Positions 8,762 through 17,725 are shown, counted from the stretch's first letter. The stretch: 64,000 bases of DNA from CAVXHQ01 sp963761735 (GCA_963761735.1 CAVXHQ010000003.1:186001-250000); one strand, 5' to 3'. Made by a program: numbers and translations. Notes: generated by a model from the sequence alone, not told the origin.

Positions 8762-9298
8762 CTACCGGTCGCGCTTGCCCATCAACGGGACACTGTCGCA
8801 GGCGGGCGTGACCGGGCCCGCTGTCGCGCGCAGGGGCGTCGCCGGATCGATCGACGACTGTTCGATATAGACGTCCGACAGGCAGACGTCCTGGGCGTAA
8901 TTGCCCGAGTTGAAGCCGAAGCCCTGCGCCCCGCAGTCGTCGACATCGCCGTTGGCATTCCAGCCCTGACTTGCCTCGCCCCGAAAACTGCCCCCCGTCG
9001 GGAAGGTCATCGTGGCGGGCGAAAACCGCAGATGCCAGGTCGTCGTCGGACCACGGCTCCGCATGTCCCAGCTGCCGATCCGAAGGCCATCCAGATAGCC
9101 GGTGATGGCAAAACCGGTGACGTCGTCTTCGGTGATCCGCCGGGCATCGCGCAGGGCGTCCGGAAACGTCATCTGGCCGGTAAGGGTGTACCCTGCGGCG
9201 CCGCGCCAGCAGAAATTCAGCGTGACCGCATTGGCACCCGTGGCAAAGGCAACGGCAAGCGACACCGTTGCAAACAAGCGCGCCAGCGCCCGTCTCAT
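8762..9298 (-). CDS. Secreted conserved protein, paralog A
   Basis: A 178-residue protein with a clear signal peptide (MRRALARLFATVSLAVAFATGANA, cleavage near residue 24). The mature part has four to six cysteines and the block WNANGDVDDCGAQGFGFNSG with QDVCLSDVYI. It is a close paralog of the gene just upstream: 14 of the first 26 mature residues are identical, and the Cys and WNANG blocks align. I do not recognise a named domain. The start codon overlaps the stop of paralog B (ATGA), so the two are translationally coupled. It is probably a periplasmic or exported protein with disulfides; no enzymatic motif is evident. Confidence 0.78.
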   Translation of the reverse strand: MRRALARLFATVSLAVAFATGANAVTLNFCWRGAAGYTLTGQMTFPDALRDARRITEDDVTGFAITGYLDGLRIGSWDMRSRGPTTTWHLRFSPATMTFPTGGSFRGEASQGWNANGDVDDCGAQGFGFNSGNYAQDVCLSDVYIEQSSIDPATPLRATAGPVTPACDSVPLMGKRDR

Positions 9299-9825
9299 CC
9301 GGCGGGGCGGGGCGTCATCGGCAGGGCCCCGATCAGCGCCGGTCCATCGCACAGTGGCGAGGCCTCATCGGCGAGGCCCACGATGGGCGTGTCCCAGTCG
9401 ATGGTCGACGAGGCGATATAGGTGTCGTCGATGCAGACGTCCTGCCCGCCGTTGCCGGAATTGAACCCGAACCCCGGCGTACCGCAATCGTCGACGAAAC
9501 CGTTGGCGTTCCACATCTGGTACAACCCGTTCAGCCCCTCGGTCGGGAAAATCCCCAGCCGGGCGTCATAGCGCAGCAGCCAGCTTGTTGCCGGGGTGCG
9601 CTGGTCGAGGCTCCAGGCGCCGATACGACCGCCCTCGAAATAGCCGGTAATCTCGAATTCCGTGACATCCGCCTGCCCGATGAACCGCTGCCCCGCGAGG
9701 GTATCGGGATAGACCATCCGACCGGTCATCGTGTAGCCGCCGTTGCCGATCCAGCAGATGAACACCTCGACCGCCTGCGCGGGCGTTGCCATCAGTGCCG
9801 TCAGCAGCGCAAGCGCGGGTGCCAA
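9295..9825 (-). CDS. Secreted conserved protein, paralog B
   Basis: Paralog of the following gene, with the mature block AVEVFICWIGNGGYTMTG, the WNANGFVDDCGTPGFGFNSG block and QDVCIDDTYI. No ATG gives a sensible start. The TTG at 9825 yields 176 residues, almost the same length as paralog A, with a signal-like N terminus (APALALLTALMATPAQA) that lacks the usual positive residue. It begins 13 bp after the LysM gene stop. The function is unknown. Retention of two adjacent copies with conserved Cys pairs suggests they work together or on related ligands, which is an inference. Confidence 0.72.
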   Translation of the reverse strand: MAPALALLTALMATPAQAVEVFICWIGNGGYTMTGRMVYPDTLAGQRFIGQADVTEFEITGYFEGGRIGAWSLDQRTPATSWLLRYDARLGIFPTEGLNGLYQMWNANGFVDDCGTPGFGFNSGNGGQDVCIDDTYIASSTIDWDTPIVGLADEASPLCDGPALIGALPMTPRPAG

Positions 9826-9838
9826 GCGGACCGCGCGG

Positions 9839-11071
9839 TCAGTACGGAATGCGAAGGCGCTGGCCGATCCGGATGCGTTCAGGGCTGTCGATGACGTCAC
9901 GGTTGGCCTCGAAGATACGGGAGTAGGAATTGGTCGTACCGTAGAATTGCAGGGCGATGAAGGCAAGACTGTCGCCCGACAGCACCTCGTAGAACCGCTC
10001 TCCGCGCACCACATAGGTCTCGGCGGCGCGCACGTCGGCGATGTCGATGGCCAGGCGCTCACCGGCCCACCGCTCGTCGGTGGTGCCTTCGGCCAGCGCC
10101 TCCTGCACCGCGGACAACAGCAGCGCCGCACCGTCGATCGTGCCGCTGGCGTTCACCACATAGGACGGATAGGAAATCACATCGTTCTGCGCCGCCGTCT
10201 GCAGCAGGTCGATCAGGGCGATCTGCTCTTGTTCATAGCCGCGCACGACGAAATGCGGTTGGATATCCTGACCCGGCTCTTTCTTGCGCTGAATGGTGTA
10301 CTGGCCGTTTGCGGTGCGGCCGGCAATCTCGCGGACGCCGTTGAGCGCCTCGCTGAGCACGGCAAGGCGCGCCTCGTCCCGCTCGAGGGAGGTTTCTGCA
10401 ACCGCTCCGGTCATCGCCTCGCGGGCCGCGACATAGCGCACCCTGTCCGCCGCCGAGGGCGACACGGCGGCCTCTTCGGAACCGACCGTCCGGGCGATCA
10501 CCGACAGGTCTGACGGCGCCGGGGCCACTGGCGTGACCGCAGCAGCGGGCGCGCCGGAAATAGAGCCGGTCACCACCAGCGGCACCGCCGGATCGGCCTG
10601 CTCGACGAGGGCGCGGATCTGATCTGCGGCGGACATCGCCGATGGCGCCGGGGCGGGCGCGCTGGCCGCATTTGCCAGAAAGGACTGCGGCTCTGCCGGA
10701 ACAGGTGCGGCGGATGGGACAGTCGCGGCAGCGGCAGCGCCCGTCACGATCATCAGCGTGTTCGCCACGTCGCGCGTGGCGATATCCGCGTTCGTGGCGG
10801 CAAGCGTATCGGCGGCCGTCGCCACCGGCGATACCGGCAACAGTGCGCCCGCGCCCTGCGGCGCCATCACCACCTGCCCGTTGCGCAATTCGGTCAGCAG
10901 GGCGGTCATTTCCGACATCCGGTCGTTCTGGCTTTTCCAATAGAGGAACCCGCCGACGATCAGGCCACCCGCGGCAAAGGTCGCAAGACCCACGGCAACG
11001 AGCGGCCACGTCCGCGAGCGCGTCTGTGGCGCGCCCCAGTTCAGGCGCGTCGGCTCACCGAAATTGCTCAT
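9839..11071 (-). CDS. Membrane-anchored LysM protein
   Basis: A 410-residue protein. A cytoplasmic stretch of about 22 residues is followed by one transmembrane helix (WPLVAVGLATFAAGGLIVGGFLY), an Ala/Pro-rich linker (about 75-190), a central globular part (around 215-335) with predicted helices, and a C-terminal LysM domain (YEVLSGDSLAFIALQFYGTTNSYSRIFEANRDV...GQRLRIPY). The topology places the LysM domain in the periplasm, where it could hold the protein to peptidoglycan. The gene starts three bases after the rhodanese-like frame stops and is followed closely by the paralog pair, so it is the second gene of an operon. No catalytic motif was recognised. Confidence 0.82.
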   Translation of the reverse strand: MSNFGEPTRLNWGAPQTRSRTWPLVAVGLATFAAGGLIVGGFLYWKSQNDRMSEMTALLTELRNGQVVMAPQGAGALLPVSPVATAADTLAATNADIATRDVANTLMIVTGAAAAATVPSAAPVPAEPQSFLANAASAPAPAPSAMSAADQIRALVEQADPAVPLVVTGSISGAPAAAVTPVAPAPSDLSVIARTVGSEEAAVSPSAADRVRYVAAREAMTGAVAETSLERDEARLAVLSEALNGVREIAGRTANGQYTIQRKKEPGQDIQPHFVVRGYEQEQIALIDLLQTAAQNDVISYPSYVVNASGTIDGAALLLSAVQEALAEGTTDERWAGERLAIDIADVRAAETYVVRGERFYEVLSGDSLAFIALQFYGTTNSYSRIFEANRDVIDSPERIRIGQRLRIPY

Positions 11072-11074
11072 GTG

Positions 11075-11766
11075 CTACTCCTCGAAACTCAGCCCGAGAG
11101 CGACCCAAACCTGCATCCCCCCACGGTAATATTTGATTTTATCGGTGGGATATCCGGCGACGACGAGGGCATCGATCAGGGCCGCGGCGTCGTTCGTCGT
11201 GGGGCCCGCATCGAACACGACCAGCGGCATCGCATTTGCGAAATCGTATCCGGCGAAATCGTGACCCGCAGACCTGACGTTGTTGCCGGTTGCCTGCGCG
11301 CCCAGCGCCTCGAGGATCCGGTTGAAATACGGGTTGTCCGGCGAGACCAGCGCCAACGGCACGTTCACCGAGGTGGCGATATGGCCCAGCGTGCGCTCCT
11401 GCGGCGAGCGTCCGTCGAGCAGGATGCCGGTGCCCTGCGTCACGCGGTCGGTGACGAAGGCGATCACTTCGGCTCGGTGATCGTCTCGATGCCCGGGGCG
11501 GCGGTCGCGGCGGCAATGCAGCTTGAACTGCAGGCGGCGTAGGACCGGTAAAACCGTGCCATCGTCTCGAAATCGAGGGTGGGCGCCTGCGTGATGACCT
11601 GGGTGGCCCCGTCGAACTGAAACCGCGCCAGCGTGATGGCCGCGCTTTGCGCCGTTGCCGCCTGGGCCGACACCTTGCCTGCCCCAACGCCAAGACCTGC
11701 ACCGACGAAAAGACCCGCCGCGAGGCCGAGCGTCAGCCTCGCCATGGTTGTGGCCCTCAACAGCAT
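11075..11766 (-). pseudogene. Secreted rhodanese-like protein, split by a one-base frameshift
   Basis: The first frame, 11766-11464, codes for a signal peptide (MLLRATTMARLTLGLAAGLF onward) and a domain with ARFYRSYAACSSSC, ending at ETITEPK and a stop. The second frame, ending at 11075, carries a rhodanese fold (GILLDGRSPQERTLGHIATS, ending YYRGGMQVWVALGLSFEE). Adding one G in GAGCCGAAGTG near 11475 gives ITEAEVIAFV and joins both into a single protein of about 230 residues. The active-site loop reads VVFDAGPTTND and has no Cys, so it is probably non-catalytic. A GTGA overlap at the junction could also allow coupled translation of a separate second chain. It starts the LysM/paralog operon. 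Confidence 0.65.
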
Positions 11767-11889
11767 CTTCGTCCCCCAATGCGCGGCCCATATCTTGTGC
11801 AGAGCTTCCGATAGCCCAACACCGTTGGACTATTTTACCACATCTAGTGGATTGACAGCGGATGGGTCAAAGAGAATTGCGCAAATCGG

Positions 11890-13170
11890 TCAATTTTCTT
11901 GAGGATATGTCCGCAAGACCGCACCGGCGAGGTACAGCGATCCGCAGATCAGGACCCGTGCGGCAGGACACTCGGCCAGAATCTGCCCAATCGCCGCCCC
12001 GACCGACGGGGCCTCGACGGCGGCCAGACCGACGGCGCGGGCCTGACGCGCCGTTTCGGATGCAGGCAGCGTCGCGGCCTCGCCGGGGATCGATACCGCG
12101 TGCAGGCTGTCTGCGATACCGGCCAGCGGGCGCAGGTAGCCTGCGATGTCCTTGGTGTTGAGCATGCCGCAGATCAGATAGGCCGGTTTGCGCGGCAGGC
12201 CCCGCAGCGTCGCGGCAATCGCCGCCCCCGCCGCCGGATTGTGCCCTCCGTCGAGCCAGATTTCCGCAGGCGCCGTGCCGGGCACGTTCAGCCGCTGCAT
12301 CCGCGCGGGCCAGCGGGCCTGCGTCACGGCAGCCTCGCACGCGGCTTCGCTGGTCTCGTTTCCGCCGCCAAGATGGCACAGGGCCGCGATCGCGGTTCCG
12401 GCATTCTGGATCTGGTGCGGCCCCGGCAGGACAGGCAGCGGCAGGTCGAGCAGCCCCCGCTCGTCGTGATAGATCAGCCGCCCGCGCTCTTGCGACACAT
12501 GCCAGTGCTGGCCGTGCGCCAGCAGCGGCGCGCCCAGACGCGCCGCGCGCGCCTCGATCACCCCGAGGGCCGCGTCGTGTTGCGGCCCGACGACGCAGGG
12601 CACGCCGCGTTTCAGGATGCCCGCCTTTTCCCCCGCAATTTCGGGCAGCGTGTCGCCAAGATAGGCCTGATGATCCAGATCGACGGGGGTGATGATGCAC
12701 AACGCCGGTGCCGCGATCACGTTCGTCGCGTCGAGCCTGCCGCCAAGCCCCACCTCGAGCAGGGTCCAGTCGGCGGGCGTCTCGGCCATCGCGAGGAAGG
12801 CGGCGCAGGTCGTGATCTCGAAATAGGTGATCGGGTCGGGGCCGTTGGCGGCATGCGCCCGGTCGAGGACCACGGACAGGGCATCCTCGTCGATCAGGCG
12901 CCCGGCAAGCCGGATCCGCTCGTGGAACCGCGCCAGGTGCGGCGAGGTATAGGCGTGCACGGTATCGCCCCGCGCCTCGATGCCCGCGCGGATCATCGCC
13001 TGCGTCGAGCCTTTGCCGTTGGTGCCCGCGATGTGGATGACGGGTGGCAGCCGTTTTTCGGGGTGGTCGAGGGCGGCAAGCAATCGGTGCACCCGGTCGA
13101 GCGTCAGGTCGATGACCTTGGGGTGCAGCGTCATCATCCGCGCAAGTATCGCGTCGGACCCGTTCGCCAC
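11890..13170 (-). CDS. folC: Bifunctional folylpolyglutamate/dihydrofolate synthase
   Basis: A 426-residue Mur-ligase-fold enzyme that adds glutamate to dihydropteroate and to folates. The ATP loop GTNGKGSTQAMI lies near residues 45-56, with the Ω-loop TSPHLARFHERIR and the conserved GLGGRLDATN further on; the C-terminal Mur domain includes WLDGGHNPAA. A GTG at 13170 is used as start, 10 bp after the accD stop; the upstream in-frame sequence is antisense to the accD tail. The accD-folC pair in this order is common in alphaproteobacteria. Confidence 0.93.
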   Translation of the reverse strand: MANGSDAILARMMTLHPKVIDLTLDRVHRLLAALDHPEKRLPPVIHIAGTNGKGSTQAMIRAGIEARGDTVHAYTSPHLARFHERIRLAGRLIDEDALSVVLDRAHAANGPDPITYFEITTCAAFLAMAETPADWTLLEVGLGGRLDATNVIAAPALCIITPVDLDHQAYLGDTLPEIAGEKAGILKRGVPCVVGPQHDAALGVIEARAARLGAPLLAHGQHWHVSQERGRLIYHDERGLLDLPLPVLPGPHQIQNAGTAIAALCHLGGGNETSEAACEAAVTQARWPARMQRLNVPGTAPAEIWLDGGHNPAAGAAIAATLRGLPRKPAYLICGMLNTKDIAGYLRPLAGIADSLHAVSIPGEAATLPASETARQARAVGLAAVEAPSVGAAIGQILAECPAARVLICGSLYLAGAVLRTYPQEN

Positions 13171-13180
13171 GGTGCGCGCC

Positions 13181-14296
13181 TCAGACCGCGGGTTTGGTCG
13201 ACGGCGCGACCTTTTGTTGCACGGGTGCAGGCGCAGGGGCCGCGGCCCTGCGTTGTTCCGGGGCCGCCGTGTCTGTCGCCTTGTCTGTCGCCTTGTCTGT
13301 CGGGGCGTCTGTCGGCGCATCCGGCGCGGTCTCGCCCGCCTTTGCCGCCACGGGCGTCGCGGCAGGGCTGGCACCGCGCGCGGCCTCGGGCGAAATTGGC
13401 GCGGGAGCGGATGCCTCCGGTGCCGGCAAATCGCCGGATATCGCCGGCGGCTGACCGGTCAGCATCCGCACGATACGGATCAGTTCGTCACGCATCTGCC
13501 CGCGCGGCGTGACGCGGTCGAGCATGCCGTGATCCAGCAGGTATTCCGCCCGCTGAAATCCGTCGGGCAGCTTTTCGCGAATCGTCTGTTCGATGACGCG
13601 CGGCCCGGCAAAGCAGATCAGCGCGCCCGGCTCGGCGATATGCACATCGCCCAGCATCGCATAGGAGGCGGTGACGCCGCCCGTCGTCGGATGGGTGAGC
13701 ACGACGATATACGGCAGCCCCGCCTCCTTGAGCATGTCGACGGCAACGGTGGTGCGCGGCATCTGCATGAGCGACAGGATGCCCTCCTGCATCCGGGCGC
13801 CACCAGCGGCAGAGAACAGGATCAGCGGACGGCGCAGTTTCACCGCCCGTTCGGCGGCGGCGATGATGGCGTTGCCGACGTACATCCCCATGGATCCGGC
13901 CATGAACGAAAAATCCTGCCCCGCGGCGACGATGGGCGTGCGCCCCATCTCGCCCTCGACGACGAGCATCGCCTCTTTTTCCGCCGTCGTGCGGCGCGCG
14001 TCCTTGAGGCGGTCCACGTATTTCTTCTGGTCGCGGAATTGCAGGGGGTCGACGATCGGCTCGGGCACTTTCACCTCCGCGAACAGCCCGCCGTCGAACA
14101 GGGCGGCGAAGCGCGCGCGCGGCGTGATCGTCATGTGATGGCCGCAGGTGGTGCAGACGTTCAGGTTGTCCGACAGTTCGCGGTGAAACAGCATGGTGCC
14201 GCATTCATCGCATTTCGACCACAGGTTCTCGGGCACCTCGCGGCGCGAAAAGATCGAATTGATCGTCGGTCGGACGTAGTTGGTGATCCAGTTCAT
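13181..14296 (-). CDS. accD: Acetyl-CoA carboxylase carboxyltransferase beta subunit
   Basis: A 371-residue AccD. The N-terminal zinc ribbon has two CxxC pairs (CDECG at about 29-33 and CTTCG at about 48-52), followed by the crotonase-fold carboxyltransferase domain (FSAAGGARMQEG, THPTTGGVTASYAMLGD, AEPGALICFAGPRVIEQT). It forms the carboxyl-transfer complex with AccA for malonyl-CoA synthesis. The C-terminal 80 residues extend beyond the usual end and are Ala/Pro-rich with a TDAPTDKATDKATD repeat. It is probably co-transcribed with folC and is divergent from ilvD across 207 bp. Confidence 0.94.
   Translation of the reverse strand: MNWITNYVRPTINSIFSRREVPENLWSKCDECGTMLFHRELSDNLNVCTTCGHHMTITPRARFAALFDGGLFAEVKVPEPIVDPLQFRDQKKYVDRLKDARRTTAEKEAMLVVEGEMGRTPIVAAGQDFSFMAGSMGMYVGNAIIAAAERAVKLRRPLILFSAAGGARMQEGILSLMQMPRTTVAVDMLKEAGLPYIVVLTHPTTGGVTASYAMLGDVHIAEPGALICFAGPRVIEQTIREKLPDGFQRAEYLLDHGMLDRVTPRGQMRDELIRIVRMLTGQPPAISGDLPAPEASAPAPISPEAARGASPAATPVAAKAGETAPDAPTDAPTDKATDKATDTAAPEQRRAAAPAPAPVQQKVAPSTKPAV
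13271..13318 (-). repeat. Tandem 12-bp units in the accD tail
   Basis: Four units of GTCTGTCGCCTT (two exact, two with changes) encode the Thr-Asp-Lys/Ala repeat in the disordered C-terminal extension of AccD. They probably arose by slippage. Confidence 0.88.
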
Positions 14297-14503
14297 GCGC
14301 GTCCCTGCTCTGTATTCCCTGCGAGATAATCCCAGCGACGCGCAGATGCAAACGCCGCGCGTTTTCCCACGAACCGGGCCCCGTGGCAGGTGCATCCACC
14401 GCGAGGCGCGCCCGCACGGGAGCGACGCGCAGCGCTGCTCTCTTGCGCAGGCCACACCGCATCCCTTAGACCGGGCGCCAACCTCGTCCAAGGATTGAAC
14501 CCC

Positions 14504-16234
14504 ATGCTCAACAAGCCCGACAAGTCGAAACTGCCTTCCCGTCACGTCACCGAAGGCCCGGAGCGCGCGCCGCACCGGTCGTATTTCTACGCGATGGACC
14601 TGACCGAAGAACAGATCGACCAGCCCTTTGTCGGCGTCGCCACCTGCTGGAACGAGGCCGCGCCCTGCAACATCGCGCTGAACTGGCAGGCGCAATCGGT
14701 GAAGAAAGGCGTCTGGGACGCCCGCGGCACGCCGCGAGAATTCACCACGATCACCGTCACCGACGGCATCGCCATGGGCCACGAGGGGATGCGCTCCTCG
14801 CTCGCCAGCCGCGATGCGATCACCGACACGGTCGAGCTGACGATGCGCGGGCATTGCTATGACGCCATCGTCGGCCTGGCGGGCTGCGACAAATCGCTGC
14901 CGGGGATGATGATGGCGATGGTGCGCCTGAACGTGCCATCGGTGTTCATGTACGGCGGCTCGATCCTGCCGGGGCAGCACGAAGGCAAGGACATCACCGT
15001 TCAGGACATGTTCGAGGCGGTGGGCAAGTATCAGGCGGGACAGATGACCGATGCCGAACTTGCGATCATGGAACGTGTCGCCTGCCCCTCCGCCGGGGCC
15101 TGCGGCGGCCAGTTTACCGCCAACACGATGGCCTGCGTTTCCGAGGCGATCGGTCTGGCGCTGCTCAACTCATCGGGCATGCCCGCCCCCTACGAGGGGC
15201 GCCGCGAGTACGGCGAAGCGGCGGGCAGGGCCGTGATGCACCTGATCGACAAGAACATCCGCGCACGCGATATCGTAACGCGCAAATCGCTCGAAAACGC
15301 CGCCCGCGTCGTGGCCTGCACCGGCGGGTCGACCAACGCAGGGCTTCACCTGCCCGCCATCGCCCATGAGGCCGGAATCGATTTCGATCTGTTCGACGTC
15401 TGCGAGATTTTCAAGGACACGCCCTATTTCGTCGACATGAAACCGGGCGGTCAGTTCGTCGCCAAGGACCTGTTCGAGGTCGGCGGGGTGCCCGTCGTGA
15501 TGAAGGAACTGCGCAAGGCGGGCCTGCTGCACGACGACTGCATGACCGCGAGCGGAGAGACCATCGGCGAGGCGCTGGACAAGATCACCGGCGAGGCCGA
15601 CGGGCGCGTCATCCACACCGTCGCCAACCCGATCACCAAAACCGGCGGCGTCGTCGGCCTGCGCGGCAACCTCGCCCCCGAGGGCGCCATCGTGAAGGTT
15701 GCGGGCATGTCCCCCGAAGAGCAGGTGTTCACCGGCCCCGCGCATATCTTCGAGAACGAGGAAGAGGCCTTCGCCGCCGTCAAGGCCCGCGACTACAAGG
15801 AAGGCGAGGTCCTGGTAATCCGCAACGAGGGCCCCGCAGGCGGGCCGGGCATGCGCGAGATGCTGGCGACGACGGCGGCCCTGTCCGGGCAAGGCATGGG
15901 CAAAAAGGTCGCGCTGATCACCGACGGGCGGTTTTCGGGGGCGACGCGCGGATTCTGCGTCGGCCACGTCGGCCCCGAGGCGGCGCATGGCGGACCGATC
16001 GCCCTGCTGGAAAACGGCGACATCATCACCCTGAACGCCATCACCGGCGAGCTGTCGGTAAACCTGACGGACGCCGAACTCGACACCCGCAGGAAGGGAT
16101 GGAAGGGCGCAGCACCCACGAACTATGCCTCCGGCGCGCTGTGGAAATACGCGCAGCTTGTCGGCGGCGCGCGTCTGGGGGCGGTCACACACCCCGGTGC
16201 CGTGGCAGAAACCCACGTCTACGCCGACCTTTAG
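14504..16234 (+). CDS. ilvD: Dihydroxy-acid dehydratase
   Basis: A 576-residue member of the IlvD/Edd family, which dehydrates 2,3-dihydroxy acids in branched-chain amino acid synthesis. The iron-sulfur ligand cysteines are seen in ATCWNEAAPCN (about 46-56), GCDKSLPGMM (about 128) and CPSAGACGGQFTANTMAC (about 195-212). The C-terminal DGRFSGATRGFCVGHVGPEA motif is also present. The ATG at 14504 gives the usual N terminus (MLNKPDKSKLPSRHVTEG). It transcribes away from accD, and a lipoprotein gene follows after 8 bp. Confidence 0.95.
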   Translation: MLNKPDKSKLPSRHVTEGPERAPHRSYFYAMDLTEEQIDQPFVGVATCWNEAAPCNIALNWQAQSVKKGVWDARGTPREFTTITVTDGIAMGHEGMRSSLASRDAITDTVELTMRGHCYDAIVGLAGCDKSLPGMMMAMVRLNVPSVFMYGGSILPGQHEGKDITVQDMFEAVGKYQAGQMTDAELAIMERVACPSAGACGGQFTANTMACVSEAIGLALLNSSGMPAPYEGRREYGEAAGRAVMHLIDKNIRARDIVTRKSLENAARVVACTGGSTNAGLHLPAIAHEAGIDFDLFDVCEIFKDTPYFVDMKPGGQFVAKDLFEVGGVPVVMKELRKAGLLHDDCMTASGETIGEALDKITGEADGRVIHTVANPITKTGGVVGLRGNLAPEGAIVKVAGMSPEEQVFTGPAHIFENEEEAFAAVKARDYKEGEVLVIRNEGPAGGPGMREMLATTAALSGQGMGKKVALITDGRFSGATRGFCVGHVGPEAAHGGPIALLENGDIITLNAITGELSVNLTDAELDTRRKGWKGAAPTNYASGALWKYAQLVGGARLGAVTHPGAVAETHVYADL

Positions 16235-16242
16235 GCCGGGGC

Positions 16243-16887
16243 ATGCGGTATCTCAGGTTCGGGCGCCATAGCGCGGTGGCGGCGGGACTGGCACTCGCTG
16301 CCTGCGGCGCGCTGCCCGATCTGCCGGGCCTTGGCGGATCGCCGGCACGCCAGTCGCTGACGACCGGCGTGCCGGCGTTCGCCATCCTCGACGGCGCGAT
16401 CAACGTGCAGGGCCCCGAGGGGTTCTGCGTCGATACCGGCGTCAGCGTGCCGGCGCGCGGTTTTGCGGTGCTTGCCGCCTGCGGCCTGATTTCCGATATC
16501 GCGACGGTCCCCGCCATCGAAGGGCTGTTGACGATGCAGGTCGGCGCGGCAGGCAGTGCCGTGGTCAACGGATCCGAACAGACGATGCGGGACCTGTTGC
16601 AATCGGAACCGGGGGTGCAGCTTCTGGCGACGAACGGCCGCCCCGACAGCATCACCATCGACCAGATAGACACCCGCGACGGCCTCGTCGTCGTGCATTT
16701 CACCGATACCGCGCCGCCGGTCGTCGAAGGTGTCGAGCAGCTGGAATGGCGCGCGTTCCTCGATCTGGGCGACAGGCTCGCGACGATTTCGGTGCGCGGA
16801 CTCACACGGGCGCCGCTGCGGCGCGATACCGGGCTGCTGCTGCTGGATCAGGCGGTGTTCGCGCTTCAGGCCGCCAACCGCGGCTGA
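16243..16887 (+). CDS. Putative lipoprotein of unknown function
   Basis: A 214-residue protein with a lipoprotein signal: basic start (MRYLRFGRH), hydrophobic run and the lipobox LAAC near residues 19-22, so it should be lipid-anchored. The mature part has a conserved-looking VDTGVSVPARGFAVLAACGLI stretch and ends in a Leu-rich segment. I do not recognise a named family, although a similar protein often follows ilvD in Rhodobacteraceae (family knowledge, not searched). Spacing of 8 bp suggests co-transcription with ilvD. Confidence 0.75.
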   Translation: MRYLRFGRHSAVAAGLALAACGALPDLPGLGGSPARQSLTTGVPAFAILDGAINVQGPEGFCVDTGVSVPARGFAVLAACGLISDIATVPAIEGLLTMQVGAAGSAVVNGSEQTMRDLLQSEPGVQLLATNGRPDSITIDQIDTRDGLVVVHFTDTAPPVVEGVEQLEWRAFLDLGDRLATISVRGLTRAPLRRDTGLLLLDQAVFALQAANRG

Positions 16888-16951
16888 GGGCTGTTTCCTT
16901 TTGTGAAACACTTCGTCAGATATGTCGAAGGCTACAAATTTCTGAGGCATC

Positions 16952-17725
16952 ATGGCCCCGCGCGCCACAGGCATCCTCGACACCCTGCTGCACCGCCGCA
17001 TCCTGCGGCGCTGGACGGCGGCTGCCCGACGGGCGGCGGGCGCGGATCTGTCGCAATTGCGCGCCGATTCCACACAGGCACGGCAGCTGCGCGCCCGGCT
17101 TGACGATGTGCTGACCATTGCCGACAGCCGCCTTGTCATGCCGCGCATCGGATCGAGCTCTTTTCCGCGTCCCGGTGGCACCGACTGGTCGTGGCGGCCA
17201 AACCTGTGGCGGGGGCCGGTGGACCGCAAGGGAACCGTTTCGGTCGACAGCAAGACGACGTTCGGCGACGAGGTAACCCTGTTCCACGATTGCGGCGTCC
17301 CCGAACTTGCCCTGCGGCAACTGCGCAACACCCGTGAAGAAGACCTCGCGCCGTTCGCGCTGCGGATGGATGTGTTCCGGTTCGACGGCAGTTTCCTGTC
17401 CGTCGTCGTCGATATGCCCGGCGAATCCTGTCAGGGACTGCGGCGCAATCACCTGATCCGTCTCGACATGATCGTCGAGACGGAACGACCGCTCGGAATC
17501 CTCGCACGGCTGAACATCCGCCACGGGCCGAACACCGAACAGATCGTGCGCGAGATGCCGCTGCACGAAAAAGACGTCTTTGTGGAATTCGATCTGGCCT
17601 ATACCAAACTGAACGAGAAACGGATCGAGCGGATGTGGGTCGACCTGATATTGGAGGACCCGGAGATGAACATGGTCACGCTGCGCGACCTGACGTTTGC
17701 CCGCTATCCGCGCGCCGAGGTGTAA
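16952..17725 (+). CDS. DUF6478 family protein
   Basis: A 257-residue soluble protein whose sequence fits the DUF6478 pattern known from Rhodobacteraceae: GSSSFPRPGGTDWSWRPNLW (about 66-85), FGDEVTLFHDCGVPEL, LRQLRNTREEDLAPFALRMDV, and the C-terminal FDLAYTKLNEKRIERMWVDL with RDLTFARYPRAE. It has an Arg-rich N-terminal helix and no signal peptide. The function is unknown. The strong conservation of the TDWSWRP and LAYTKLNEK blocks suggests a house-keeping role in this family. Confidence 0.8.
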   Translation: MAPRATGILDTLLHRRILRRWTAAARRAAGADLSQLRADSTQARQLRARLDDVLTIADSRLVMPRIGSSSFPRPGGTDWSWRPNLWRGPVDRKGTVSVDSKTTFGDEVTLFHDCGVPELALRQLRNTREEDLAPFALRMDVFRFDGSFLSVVVDMPGESCQGLRRNHLIRLDMIVETERPLGILARLNIRHGPNTEQIVREMPLHEKDVFVEFDLAYTKLNEKRIERMWVDLILEDPEMNMVTLRDLTFARYPRAEV

